A stretch of 64,000 bases of DNA from Maniola hyperantus (taxonomy: Eukaryota; Arthropoda; Insecta; Lepidoptera; Nymphalidae). The notes below the pieces were generated by a model. It did not search any database and had not been told where the DNA came from. It saw only the letters and a program-made list of their open reading frames with translations. Where the stretch lies: NCBI RefSeq assembly GCF_902806685.2, contig NC_048546.1, forward strand, positions 6,572,001 to 6,636,000, in the 5' to 3' direction. Of this stretch, positions 30,267 through 41,584 are shown piece by piece (within the stretch, counting starts at the first letter, position 1; each line of letters starts with the position of its first letter). Both the position numbers and the translations under genes were made by a program.

Positions 30267-30269
30267 CTG

Positions 30270-30624
30270 AGTGCACAAACATTTCTAATTTATTTTCTGT
30301 TTATTGTATAATATTCTTGAATAATATTATGATTGCGTGTCATGGTCTGTGCTCTGTATCACTTAGTCTATGCCCTGGGTGCATGCATGAGGTGCTTATT
30401 CATTTGTACGTCGCGGTCGGCTCGTTAGCAATTGGACATGCCCGTTGCACGAAATATTTCAGCGATTGAAGCGGCGGTAAATTGCATGCAACAATAGCAC
30501 GCGCCTGCGCCAACGAGAACCTATTTACTACGAGGGTTTTACGATTCACTCGTTATCTCTAAATTATGTTTACTAGCCTTTGAACTCGTGCTTAACAAAA
30601 CAACGTCCGCTGATATCCGCGCAA
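30270..30624. other. No gene recognised
   Basis: Complex, moderately GC-rich sequence (GCACGCGCCTGCGCCAACG near 30497) with no frame or repeat I can support. Confidence 0.35.
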
Positions 30625-30900
30625 TGTTGTGAGGGTTCCTTACCTTATAATGGAAAAATGGAACCTTTATAGGTTCACTTGGTTTCCCGTATAGTATCTG
30701 TCCAGCATCTTTTTTTTCACGGAAACGGCTTGAGGTAACAAATTGAAATTTATGGGTCTACTAAATAAGCTAGTCAAAGCGTATTTTCACCATACAAAAA
30801 ATCCAACTCAATGGAACCTGAAAGAAATTTTGAAAATATTTACATTTTACATTTACGATTTTGTTTGTATTAAAAAAGAGCGACAGTTCCTTCATTTTCA
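30625..30900 (-). mobile_element. Diverged GGCCAAGTGCGAGTC-family fragment
   Basis: 'gggttccttaccttataatg', 'ggaacctttataggttcact' and the AT-rich middle resemble the right half of the family in complement. The left boundary is lost. Confidence 0.45.
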
Positions 30901-31189
30901 GTATTTTTAAATGAATTAATTGCTTGCACATCGTTAGCTACAATGGGCTATCTTAATTACTTACTTATATTTATCGCGCAACAATTAATTCTTTCGAATA
31001 CAAGTGCAGAAACATACAACCATAGATTAATTATTGAAGATCTTCGCACATTAAGAAGACTCGACACCAATCCAACTCTAACTTTGATGGCCATAATGTG
31101 TACGACGCGTGGTCTACATGTCGTACACTTCTTTCAAAATTATTGAAAATTCTACCATAACAAACATGATATAAAGCTCACATTTCCAT

Positions 31190-31740
31190 GCTTTAGTGTG
31201 AATCGAGTCGGAGTGGCGTCGGTGTCGAGTCTGTGAAACGTGCGAAGACCTTTAAGTTAGGTACTATGTCCACGGTAAATAAAAATTAAGTACATCAATA
31301 GTAACGCTGAAGCGACAACGACTCGGTTTTGACAGAACAGTCATCAGTATCACCATTCGAAGCGGAAGAGAACGGAATGACACTGATTCACACAGCCGAG
31401 GCACACGGCCGGGGCCCCATATTAATTACGCAGCGATGATCCAAGAGAAGCGAGTCTGGGACGCATCCATCACTCGCGCCAGATAGCGCGCTATGAACGA
31501 CCAACAGATTTGTATTCGTAATTTGTACCACTGTCATCACATTTCAAAGACAAATATAAAGGATTGAGGACCGGAATGACAAGTGTCAGTGGGCTCATTC
31601 GTTGGAATTTTAAGAAACGTTTTATTTAACACGAGCAACAAGATGTGGATTGATCGAGACAGGTTTCGAGTGCCGTTCGATGGCGGTACGGCCCGCCGCA
31701 GTCCTTTAGGGTGGACACAGACGAAGGACTCGTCTTCGGA
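31190..31740. other. GC-richer single-copy-looking block
   Basis: No similarity to any repeat in the window. Contains GCCCCATATTAATTACGCAG (homeodomain-type ATTA core), CGCCAGATAGCGCGCTATG and GGCGGTACGGCCCGCCGC. No frame over ~40 codons with a domain. I infer a candidate conserved non-coding or promoter-proximal region. Confidence 0.3.
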
Positions 31741-32459
31741 ATTCCTTTCATAGCTTGCTGATATCTTGCATTCTACAGAATTACAGACATTACTCTACGA
31801 CACTACTTATTTACCTACCAATTTTCATGCTAAATGAATGAATTGGTAAATAAAAACGCATCCTGTGATAATCTTACTAACCAGACTTGGCATAAATACT
31901 TTTGGCAGTGAATTATTACCCCCCTCTTACTTTTGACTATAACTTTAAAAAAAGGTTTTTTGAAAATTTTAAACCAATTCGCGTTTTTTTCTGAAAAACA
32001 AAACGAACAATTATCTCAAAAATGAGGCATGTGTGCAACCCACTTTTCTTTTTATTAGTTTAACGTTGTTTGAGTTTAAAGTTGACCGTAACGTAACTTT
32101 GACCACCTGTCTTGCAACTTGACCTGAGATAACCTACTGTCGACACACAGCAAACTTTAGTCTCTCCAAACTCCAAAGACTCCAAATAACAGTCGTGTAT
32201 ACCGGCCCTTAGGGTCTTCCTTGATGTTCTTAGAAATATCCTTGTGAACTCTTCACGTTCTTTCACTGCAACAATAACACATTCAACTTGACTAAGCTTT
32301 TATCTTTAATTCCAGCCTTAAAAAGTTAATTGCTACATTAATTTGTTCTGTCGGTTTATCTGCTGCTATCACGTTTTTTGTAAAGTGTAACGCCCAATTA
32401 AGAGCTTGTAGCGTGGACTAGTTGCGACAGCATCCGTATCTATTTTACATAGCTATACC
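31741..32459. other. No gene recognised
   Basis: AT-rich; the 68-codon minus frame at 32060-32266 shows no domain. Confidence 0.4.
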
Positions 32460-32549
32460 TAGTACGTAACAGGTGGAGATGGCAGTCGGAGGTCAGTGGT
32501 TCGATCCCGGGCACGCACCTTTAACTTTTCGGAGCTATGTATGCATTTT
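32460..32549 (+). mobile_element. Fused GC-MITE end and SINE piece
   Basis: TACGTAACAGGTGGAGATGG is the left end of the GC-rich MITE family. After CAGTCGG it switches to the SINE B-box region ('gtggttcgatcccgggcacg', 'cacctttaacttttcggag'). Confidence 0.65.
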
Positions 32550-32741
32550 AAGTTAGGGGCTTCTTTAGGGTACCATTCAGATGACATATCATAATTCATA
32601 TTCAAAATTAATGCGTTGCATACAGGTTGAATATGACACAAATGGTTTATGGGGACCATTCAGACGACATTTATGTCTTACTCAACCTTCACACAATATG
32701 TCGATGTCGTCTGAATGCTAACCTAAAGAAGCTCCTAACTT
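32550..32741. mobile_element. 192 bp MITE, AAGTTAGGGGCTTCTTTAGG repeats
   Basis: Left AAGTTAGGGGCTTCTTTAGG and right CCTAAAGAAGCTCCTAACTT are near-perfect inverted repeats. The pairing extends through CATTCAGATGACAT / TGTCGTCTGAATG. It sits at the edge of the SINE piece, so it probably inserted into the SINE. Confidence 0.82.
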
Positions 32742-34167
32742 GACTGTATGAATTCCAGTGATAATGTGTTTAAAAATCACTGTCGTCACCTTACAAATTA
32801 CACGCACCGATACTATCGCTCGTGCGGCGCCAGAGGCGGCGCGCATGTGTCAATATTTAATTAGGTACCGGCGAATTATACACTGTGTCAAAAATGTAGC
32901 ACCGTTGCTTTTTCATTGCATAATTTGAAGTTCTTGAACTTGATCTTAGTTAGTTATGTTAGTTTGTCGATGTATTTTATTAATAAGCTAGCTGATGCCC
33001 GTGATAAATTTAGATAAAGAAAGAAGTTAAGAGACAGTGGGCTTTAATAGTGATGATAAATTAAATCCAATGATTACTAATGAAAGTTATCATTTACCAA
33101 TTATTTGTCAGGTAAGGGCAAATACTAAGTAATTAAAAATCAAGCAAAGCATCTGCTGTATTATTTCAAAGTAAGAATCCTAATCATCTAAACAGGCTTC
33201 TATAATAATTAGAAGCTAACAACCTAGTGTTTACTTTTATCTCAATGTATAAAATAAATAGCACAAGAGGGTAGGTGATAAATACAGAAGTAAAACCAAC
33301 CAAGTCGAATAATAACTGATTTGTATTTGTTCAGCATTGATCTATTTATATTAAAATGAATCTACCACCCATTTCGCTAAGGTGTTTAGTCATGGAGAAG
33401 AAAGGGCAAAGAAACTCCATAACACACATCTTTTAAAACATTAGAACGTTGAGTAAAGTATTAGGTACATATTTGGTACACAGTTACAACAGGTAACCTA
33501 TAAAAGGCAAATGATTACATTACATTATAATAAAATATAAGAATACTTAACTTCAGTAAGGTCCGCTGTGTTTGCTCTGGGCTGTCGATACAAGACTGTC
33601 CCCTCTCTGTCGAGGTAGGGTACTTTTATAACACTGCCATCGCAAACAAGGCGGATATCGACTATCACATGATCTTAATATTAATCATTATTTATTTTAG
33701 GTTTGTTGACAAAAGGTATGTTGACACACCCAATTTACAATAATAAAATCAGTGACATTGATGGTCTACGTATTAATAATTTACAATAATAATAAGCGAC
33801 TTAAATTGTCAGTTTACACAACATTATTATTTCACATAATAGCTATTGCCAACTGTATGTTGACAATAGCTTAGTATAATGTCACTCTTAGTACATTGAC
33901 AGTATTTAATTTACAATGAATAATTAGTTACCAGTATTGACAATTCACATAATATTATTTATCGTATTGTCACATTCCTAGATATTAAATTGGACAACAA
34001 TTAAGAATATAAAACACTATTAAATCATAATCCTTCGGGCTGGGTAACATTGACGTTGATATCCTGTCGCGGGATAACGATTCTGTTTAAATTATTACTA
34101 CAAATATTTATTGTAGACTCCAAGTTTATGATTGGGTCAATTTTAGCATAATAATTTGGATATATTT
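32742..34167. other. No gene; TGACA-rich block at 33700-33990
   Basis: 32742-33700 is unannotated. 33700-33990 holds about nine TGACA/TGTCA words with 'tttacaataat' and 'cacataatattattt' repeating around them, including an imperfect hairpin AGCTATTGCCAAC / GTTGACAATAGCT. It could be a degenerate repeat or a binding-site cluster. Confidence 0.4.
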
Positions 34168-34432
34168 TTATCCTGATATGACACCCGCGACTTCGCCCGC
34201 GTGGATTTACATTTTTCAAAATCCCGGGCCGCGGTAACTCTTTGATTTTCCGGGATAAAAGTAGCCTATGTGTTAATCCAGAGTATAATCTATCTCCATT
34301 TCAAATTTCATCTAAATCCGTTCAGCTGTTTTGACGTGATTGAGTAACAAACATCCAGACATCCACACTTTTACATTTATAATATTAGTAGGACAAACAT
34401 CCACACTTTTACATTTATAATATTAGTAGGAC
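34168..34432 (-). mobile_element. Lep1-type Helitron with duplicated end
   Basis: Minus-strand copy: 'cccgcgacttcgcccgcgtgg', 'ttgattttccgggataaaag', ending 'cacttttacatttataatat' TAGTAGGAC. The last ~37 bp (from 'aaacatcca') is repeated directly once more at 34395-34431. Confidence 0.82.
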
Positions 34433-34790
34433 TAGATGATGGCTGCGATTTCGTCCGCGTGGATTTAGGTTTTTAAAATCCAAGAGATCTCTTCGATTCT
34501 CTGGTATAAAAAGTACCTAGGCTTTATCCGTATGCGGGATGTAAGCTGTCTCTGTACTAAATACTCGTAGATGATGTCCACGTGGACATCATCTATTTAG
34601 TATTGTGTTTTTAAAAATCCCGTGGGAATTCTTTAATTTTCCGAGACAAAAGTAGGTACCTACCTAGCCTATATCCATCTCCGGGATGCAAGCTATCTTC
34701 GTCCCGTCGAAATTGTTAAACGGATGGGGTGTGAAGCGAAAAGCTATCAGACAGACAAACAGACAGACTGTTTATGTCTGTATCTGAATA
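34433..34790 (-). mobile_element. Two further Lep1-type copies, fused
   Basis: One copy starts at 34433 ('gatggctgcgatttcgtccg'), a second near 34597 ('tttagtattgtgtttttaaa'). They are joined by a perfect palindrome at 34568-34595. The end has AGACAGACAAACAGACAGAC. Confidence 0.75.
34568..34595. repeat. 28 bp perfect palindrome
   Basis: TAGATGATGTCCAC followed by its exact complement, at the junction of two Lep1 copies. It combines the family's terminal TAGATGATG with an inverted duplicate. Confidence 0.9.
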
Positions 34791-35475
34791 AAAAACTCAC
34801 TCACTCACTTAATAATTATTCATTCTAAAATCCATTCATTCTAGCTTTCATTCATTCTTTTATATCTCGATACTTATTCTTAGCTTATTCTGCACGGATA
34901 GATACCTAAGTATCTACCTTTCTAACATCTAGGCCCTCACAAATGATGATAAGTAATTATTATGGTCCAAGTATGATTTATTGCTATTCTTCTGTGAAAA
35001 ATAAAAGTAATTTCAATCGGAGCCTCCCAAAATAACCCTAAACAATAATCCAAATGAATGGGCACTGGGCAGACAAACGCTTCGTCACTGAATATTAATT
35101 AAGCCCTAGGGAGTAAGGAGATACGTATTATATAGATAGGCCATGTCGCTGTTACCACAAACATTGCTATCTATGCAAGCACACACAATATGGTCGAATC
35201 GCAAAATGTTCCCGTCATTGCTGTTTTATTTGAGGGTTGGACAGACGATGCGCGATGCGCGAAAGACATTATTTAATATTTTACACCGTGCCTCCGAGAA
35301 GTTGTATCAGATGATTGCGATCATCTTATTGTAGTAGCTATCGAACTTCAGTTCTACCAGGTTGGTTCTCCTGGTCCAAGAAAGAACCTATGGCGGTGCG
35401 CCCTTTTGACGGCTCTCGCATAACTCTTATGAAAGAGAGAGATAAGAGTTTACGCGATCGAAAAGGAGCCGTTAC
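34791..35475. other. No gene recognised
   Basis: Short (TCAC)n and 'ttcattctagctttcattca' tracts near 34795-34860. Frames at 35143-35334 and 35315-35515 have no domain. Confidence 0.4.
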
Positions 35476-35574
35476 AACATGGGATTATTCAAGGAGTGGA
35501 CCAACAAATTCCTGAAAGGCTGGCAACGCATCGGCAGTTCCTCTGGTGCTGCTAATGTTCATGGGCGGCGATAA
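35476..35574 (+). pseudogene. Jockey/CR1-like LINE ORF2 C-terminus, copy 2
   Basis: Encodes NMGLFKEWTNKFLKGW and SSSGAANVHGRR*, the same tail as at 26049-26267 with substitutions (KGRT to KEWT, GRQR to GWQR). Homology begins abruptly at AACATGGG, so it is more strongly 5'-truncated. The 3' untranslated part ('cacttaacatcagtgaccgc', 'ttgctcgctacttctat') continues to about 35630. Confidence 0.85.
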
Positions 35575-35769
35575 TCACTTAACATCAGTGACCGCCTGCG
35601 CGTTTGCTCGCTACTTCTATTTTTTTTAAAGGCCTTTATTAAGTTGTAGGTCTCAGAGCTTTACGAGCTGAAATGCAGTTTATTACATCGTAACAAGAGT
35701 CAAACGTCACATTCACTCAAACGTCTTTGCGGAGTGATCCTCGAACGTACTAAAGACAGTATTCTATTG

Positions 35770-35943
35770 TACTATGCCAATTGTTACATCTGCTTAACCA
35801 ATTTTGACGAAATTTGGTGAAGAGAGAGCTTGTATCCCAGGAAATAACATAGGCTAAGTCTTGAAATATCAAAGAGTTCCCACGGGATTTTTAAAAACCT
35901 AAATCCACGATCGATGAAGTTGCGGGCATCATCTACCTAGTCT
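35770..35943 (+). mobile_element. Lep1-type Helitron copy
   Basis: 'aattttgacgaaatttggtg', 'gagagagcttgtatcccagg', 'agagttcccacgggattttt' and an end 'gatgaagttgcgggcatcat' followed by CTACCTAGT. Confidence 0.8.
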
Positions 35944-36766
35944 ATCAATAAAACCACCCATTGTGCAGGTCCAAGATTTGCATTTTGATTGCCAGTCGAG
36001 CTGCTGATGATCGAGATGCCGTAACACGCTTTGTTTAACCAAACCTTTAAAAGCATCATGGTGAGATATTCAGATTAAAATCTCCATGAATGAGTTGTCG
36101 GGGTGTGGCCGTGATTCACTATCACTATTGGTTATAATTTCTTAGAATGAAAGACAATAATATAAATTAATTAATTTATGATAATTTTATTGCATGCATG
36201 TAGATGCATCCGACTATTCGTAAGCACTTGTAAAAGTTTATACGAATAAAAAAAAAGATTTTCATTTTCATTTTCATTTTCATTGTTTCTATACTTACCT
36301 ATCAGACTAAATGTCGCAAGCGCACGCATACAAAATCTGTGATATAGTTAGTACAAGTGTTTGATCAACATACCATAAGCCTTCTTATACTTATGTTTTC
36401 TTTTGTTGTCAAATTTTATTTCATATTTCTAAAAAAACTGGTTCAAGATAAACAAGTTATTTTATTTTAAATTTAAAAAAAAACATACAGTCGAATTGAG
36501 AACCTCCTCCTTTTTTTAAGTCGGTTAAAAATAGATTTAATTAGTATTGACTGTAAAGTAGGTAGATATTCTATTCTCGATAAAACCAACTAATTTCCGG
36601 TTGTGTGTTCATTAATTAATCTGTTGTATTAAATTAAAAAGACCACTCAAGGAAATCTAAATTTCAAAATATCTTAATTGACGGGGTGATTCATAGAGGC
36701 ATCTTCGACACGGCGTGATTTGTTAAATGTCGATATTTGAGTTTTTAATTACACGTAATGGACTAA
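35944..36766. other. No gene; small repeats only
   Basis: (TTTTCA)n at about 36258-36284. 'cgaattgagaacctcctcct' with AAGTCGGTTAAAAA at 36493-36530 is one end of the ACCGACTTC family. The rest is unannotated. Confidence 0.5.
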
Positions 36767-37137
36767 GAGTCCGTGAGGGCTAGACTTTCGTTATTTTATA
36801 AAACCTGAAAGTTGCTCTGTGCATTGTCCCCAACACAGGGAGGAGCGATTAGCGACTATGAAGTTTGCATCGTCGTGGCTTTGGCAGATAACAGTTATAA
36901 ATGTAAAATCTTTCGTCAAAGTAAAGTGGGTTGCCACAATACTCTAAAGTGTCTGGCAATGCATGAAGTAATTTCTAATACTATTTCGAAGAAAATATAA
37001 AAAAACACACTCTATATATTGACGACAGATTTTATACACCTTTGTAAAAAAATATGAGTTCCTCTCTGTGTTGGGGTCAATGTGCAGAGAGACTTTAATT
37101 TTTTATAAAATAACGAAGGTCTGGCCCTCACAGGCTC
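36767..37137. mobile_element. MITE, GAGCC...GGCTC family, copy 2
   Basis: Inverted ends GAGTCCGTGAGGGCTAGACT and GGTCTGGCCCTCACAGGCTC, plus 'ttcgttattttataaaa' and 'attgtccccaacacagggag' on both sides. Same architecture as 8124-8591. The 62-codon frame inside is not shared with that copy. Confidence 0.82.
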
Positions 37138-37723
37138 TCTCTCTATAACTAAAGACGCGGTCTTGGGGAGGCGGGGAAGATTCGTCACGCTCGTCTCCGT
37201 GCTTGACTGTAGAGCGTTGTTTTGGCCCGGAACCTTTTGTTCGGCACTATAGCATCACTTTATTTTACGGCAATTTAAAATATTCTTTGTTTCAATTTCG
37301 TTTCAATCAAAATGTAAACACTTAATAACTTTAAAGTTTAAAACAATCATGATTTGAATGTGAGCCAATATATTCAGAATGTTTACATTAATTTAGAAGA
37401 ATAATTCTAGATTCTCTGTTGCTATTTATGCCAGTTATGAATGATCCGTGATCTATCAGCATTGTTTTATGGATCTGTTTACGAAACTTCACTTACGCAC
37501 AAGTAGATATTTTACCATATTGATTTATTTAAATAAAGTCAATTTTATAGAATAGAATAGAATAGAATGTTTTTTTATTCATGTAAACTTTTACAAGTAG
37601 GTACTTATGAATAGTCAGGTAGTTTTAATTTAACTTCTGGTTAACGACGTTTATTGTTTCATAAAGAATACAATTCACTTACCTATATGAAACTTACAGG
37701 ATAATTATTATGATACGTTGTTA
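37138..37723. other. No gene recognised
   Basis: Contains a (TAGAA)n run at 37547-37568. Otherwise AT-rich and unannotated. Confidence 0.45.
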
Positions 37724-37966
37724 ATCTAAATATATAAAACTAAAAGGTGACTGACTGACTGACTGACTGACTGACTGACTGACTGATCTGTCAACGCACA
37801 GCTCAAACTACTGGACGGATCGGGCTGAAATTTTGCATGCAGATAGGTATTATGACGTAGGCATCTACTAAGAAAGGATTTTTGAAAATTCAACCCCTAA
37901 GGGGGTGAAACACAGGTTTGAAATTTGTGTAGTCCACGCGGACGAAGTCGCGAGCATAAGCAAGTT
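37724..37966 (+). mobile_element. GACT-type non-autonomous Helitron
   Basis: A long (GACT)n run at about 37747-37786, 'tgtcaacgcacagctcaaac', 'ccctaagggggtgaaacac' and an end 'cgcggacgaagtcgcgagca' then TAAGCAAGT, where the expected CTAG is mutated to CAAG. Confidence 0.87.
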
Positions 37967-39283
37967 AATTTATAAATATGTATTCGAATTAGTTTAATTT
38001 TACTTAATTAATTCTCACTTATATTTCGCCGTGCTCGTACATGGCCGTGGTATGGTTGGCTTGAAAGAATTTTAGCATATCGAACGTTAAACATTGTATG
38101 AAGTAATTAGTGCCAAATTATGCCAGTTGTTCCTATCTATTGGCAACAGCGCGGTCACCCCATCGGCACTAAAGCTAACGATACACGACGACACTATACA
38201 CTCTACACACTAGACACTCATCCTATACATCGAGTCCACATATTGTGTCTACCAACGCGACACCTTGTTGCAGGTTGTAGTGTCGGTTTTGCTCAGTGTC
38301 CGCGACATCGCCGTGGAGACAGGCCATGCGCGGTGTCCGACACAAGGATACGAATTTTGAAACTGCGCGAAACCAAACCAAACAAAACTGATATAATTAT
38401 TTTTGTAGTTTTAAAAATTTTGTTTGTGCATGGAATATTATATTATGCACTTACAGCTTTTTGTTGTAGTATGATTAAATTACCCGTTGACATTACGACG
38501 GCTCATCAATCACTCGTAATATTCCGATACGAATAACGTGTTCGTAACCCACTTGCATTAGAACGGGCATAGTGCGTTTCAATAAATTGAAGTGTCAGTT
38601 ATCTTTGAAGTAATGAGGGGTAAATTAATAACTGAACTGGGAAAGTGAATTCAGTCCCATTATTCTCACATATAGCATTATCTTTCTTATGCGTTGTGTT
38701 ATTTTCAATGCTTAATGGTTTGATATCTACCAATTTGTAGGTAGGACATGAGCATTGAGCATAGATCAAATTAAACACTTCTGGAATTTTATTTTAAGAT
38801 TAAAAACACAGGTTAAACGTATCGAAGTTATAAATCACGTAGAAAAAGTAACTTTTACTTTAATTTGACCATTTTGTAGGTATTAAGGTAGGTATGCCTA
38901 CCTAGAGTTATAAAATCCCAAAATTTGGTTATCCATACTTACTAATTAACAAATCTAATACGGTGTCAAGTTTGTTACAAGACTTAAAATTTAAAAACTG
39001 GCAGAAATTAAAGCAGTCGTTTTCATGCATCGAATAATGTAACTAAAACGTTATGCAGGTATAGAAAGAAAATGGCTTAAGTAGATTCTTAAATTGTACT
39101 TTCCTACAGACTAGATCTTTAATGTAACGTATTTAAACAGTAAGTCGTAACTCGTAAGGTCTGCGTCAAGGAACGTTCTTTCTATAGGTGTGCTGTGACA
39201 GCAAGTCATAAAATCCACCAGGGCTATACGCATGAAAGTGTATTTAGCTGTCATAGTCGCGGGCATTTGCTAGTAGGTACTAT
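37967..39283. other. No gene supported; 138-codon ORF at 38120-38536
   Basis: The 138-codon plus frame at 38120-38536 starts MPVVPIYWQQRGHPIG and shows no domain, signal peptide or membrane pattern I recognise, apart from a hydrophobic run near IIIFVVLKILFVHG. Composition is GC-richer over 38110-38360. It could be an exon, a non-coding RNA or chance. The remainder is AT-rich. Confidence 0.2.
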
Positions 39284-39374
39284 AGTCGGCGACAAGTCAA
39301 GATGAGAATCGGGTAGGTAGGCAGGGTAGGTCCCCCCGCCTCATACCCCAATTGCCAACTCAACCTGTCGCGTA
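39284..39374. mobile_element. GC-rich MITE, deleted copy
   Basis: 'ggcgacaagtcaagatgaga' at the left and 'ccaattgccaactcaacctg' TCGCGTA at the right. The GC-rich core is mostly lost. Confidence 0.7.
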
Positions 39375-40551
39375 CTATAGGTATGCCTAAATTAATTTTT
39401 CTACAATATCGAGTATACCGCACGTGCGACGTGCGTCCCGCTGCGCCTCTACATGTCAGTGGAACAGGCGCGCGCTGCCCAGCCGGGGCTTAGACAAAAG
39501 ACAAATTAATTTTGTACACAAGCATTTAATTTGAATGTGAATAGCATGAAGTGCGACGAATGGACGGAGAACAATGGTCGGCGCCGTTCATCCCGGCTTT
39601 TTGTTTTATGCCCAGCAAGAGCAAAAAGTCTAAGACAATTCCGTATTATGATCACAGATTAGAGATACAAGTTGGATGAAACACGCAAGGGCAAACGTGT
39701 TTATCGCAAATTGCGAGGGAAAGGAAGACCTCCAGCTAAATAGTGGTAAAATTTTGAGAGTGGCGTTAAAGCTTTTAACATCTTGCCAGGACAATAGACC
39801 TGGCGCTTACGTACCTACCTACAACGAGGCCTGACCACCAATTGAAAATATGGGACAAGTGCAAGAGAAAAAAGACCTTGATGTAACCTTTTATGTCAAT
39901 AAACGGAATATTTGGATTGGCGAAAATGGTTTATAAGTTTTTGTTCATCTTGTTTATATACGGCATTGCAATTTTTGTGGAGTGACAATTTCATACTCAA
40001 ACTTGTGATACAACTCAAAGGCTAAGTAGTTTTTGTTTGTATAGGCTAGCAGATAATAGCTGAACTGCGGGTAAAGCCGCTGGCTTCAAAATGGTGGGCC
40101 ACCAGCTTTACTTTATCCTTTATACTCAAGGCTCAGTTTTGTGCAAGTCGCAACTTTGAAAAGCAAGATCATTTGGCTTTACAATGTGTCTCATAATTTG
40201 GCGTGCCGTTTCTATGTGTCTTTCGTGTAGTCTATGGCTATGATATGGATACAGTAATGGAGGGTCGGCGAGGCGCCTAATAGCTTATAATATTAAATGT
40301 ACGTGATAGCACAGAGCGGGCGGACATCGGACTGAGGCCTGGGCCCCGATCATCGCTGTCCGGAAATAATCGTTAAGTGTGAAAGATTTAATCTTGAAAA
40401 TAAACAACGCATGGTACACGCTTAGTTCTATTCGGTCTTAGATAAAAATAATACATGAGATACGGTGTGAGATACAGTGTTATAATATTTTTGGTACCTA
40501 TTTACTTCGAAGTCAAATAGGTACCTAATCGTTATACTTAGATAGGTATTA
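39375..40551. other. No gene recognised
   Basis: 39415-39490 is GC-rich (CGCACGTGCGACGTGCG, AGGCGCGCGCTGCCCAG). TGGACGGAGAAC at 39560 matches the first 12 nt of miR-184 but not the rest. Other sequence is unannotated. Confidence 0.35.
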
Positions 40552-40768
40552 GGTCTGCTCCCGCGACTTCGTTCGCGTGGAATATACAAACTTTAAACAC
40601 CTATTTTACCCCCTTAGAGGATGAATTTTCAAAAATCTTTTCTTAGCGGATGCCCACGTCATAACAGCTGCATCTGCATGCCAATTTTTAGCTCGATCCG
40701 TCCAGTAGTTTGAGCTGTGCGTTGATAGATCAGTCAGTCAGTCTTCTTTTCCTTTATAAGTATAGAAG
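40552..40768 (-). mobile_element. GACT-type Helitron, minus copy
   Basis: Starts 'ctgctcccgcgacttcgttc' GCGTGG, contains 'ttttcttagcggatgcccac' and 'gctcgatccgtccagtagtt', and ends 'gttgatagatcagtcagtca', the complement of the plus copies. Confidence 0.83.
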
Positions 40769-41584
40769 ATATCAAATGGTTGGGCATATTTGAACACTAT
40801 TTGAAACTTGGAAGCTACTAAGTTACTGAGGCGTTTAATGTGTTTAAGCGATTACTCCAAATTGATAGGTTTACGTAACGGGATCAAGGCGCTATGAAAT
40901 ATGCCTAGTGATGAAACCATATTTTAACACTTTCTCCGCGAGCTCCACCATGTTAGGCTTGTACTATTAGTCCATCAATCAAGATCCAATTTTGTTTTGA
41001 ATCGTAACTGTTAGTTAAACACTAACAATCGTTGGATGTGCGGCTCGGCCCCCATCAATCAGAGGTGTTGACGGTGCCTTCGGCTGTCGCAAGCTCCAAC
41101 TAAACCTCTTCCGATGTATAATTAGTCTGAGAGACCACGTATACACTTATGTTTTAAAAAGTATATTTAGAACGAGAGTGAATAGGCAACTTCTAGGTAA
41201 AAGCGTCCCATCTTCGCCCGCATCATCACTTTCACATCAGGCGACTAAAAAAAAGTCAGCGGCAATGAGTTTTTTAGAGTGTTATAGCCACTGAATTAAA
41301 TTAGTAACTATAGGAGAGCTATTTAAAAAAAAAACGTGATCTCTAAAGAAATCTCTTAATTAGTATGATACTGGAAATTAAATTGTTAGCAAGAACGAAT
41401 TGCTTAAAGAATAATTTTCTCCCACTTGCTCGGGATGTTACTTCATTATTTCAAAAAACTCAATCGGCTCTTTCCACGTATTTAACAATTTCCTAAAACC
41501 TAAATAAATACTTATTTGGGCGATAGAGAGAGTTAGCTCTCTATCGCGGAAATTCTCAATGTGATCAAATTAGAAATAAGGAGG
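40769..41584. other. Candidate regulatory block 40930-41110; hairpin at 41520
   Basis: CATCAATCA occurs twice exactly 80 bp apart (cores at 40974-40981 and 41054-41061), in a GC-richer non-repetitive block. GCGATAGAGAG / CTCTCTATCGC at 41520-41547 is a perfect 11 bp hairpin. No ORF with a domain. Confidence 0.35.

Noticed and set aside
39560..39581. TGGACGGAGAAC resembling miR-184
   Set aside because: Only the first 12 nt fit; the following bases differ and no matching hairpin arm lies upstream.
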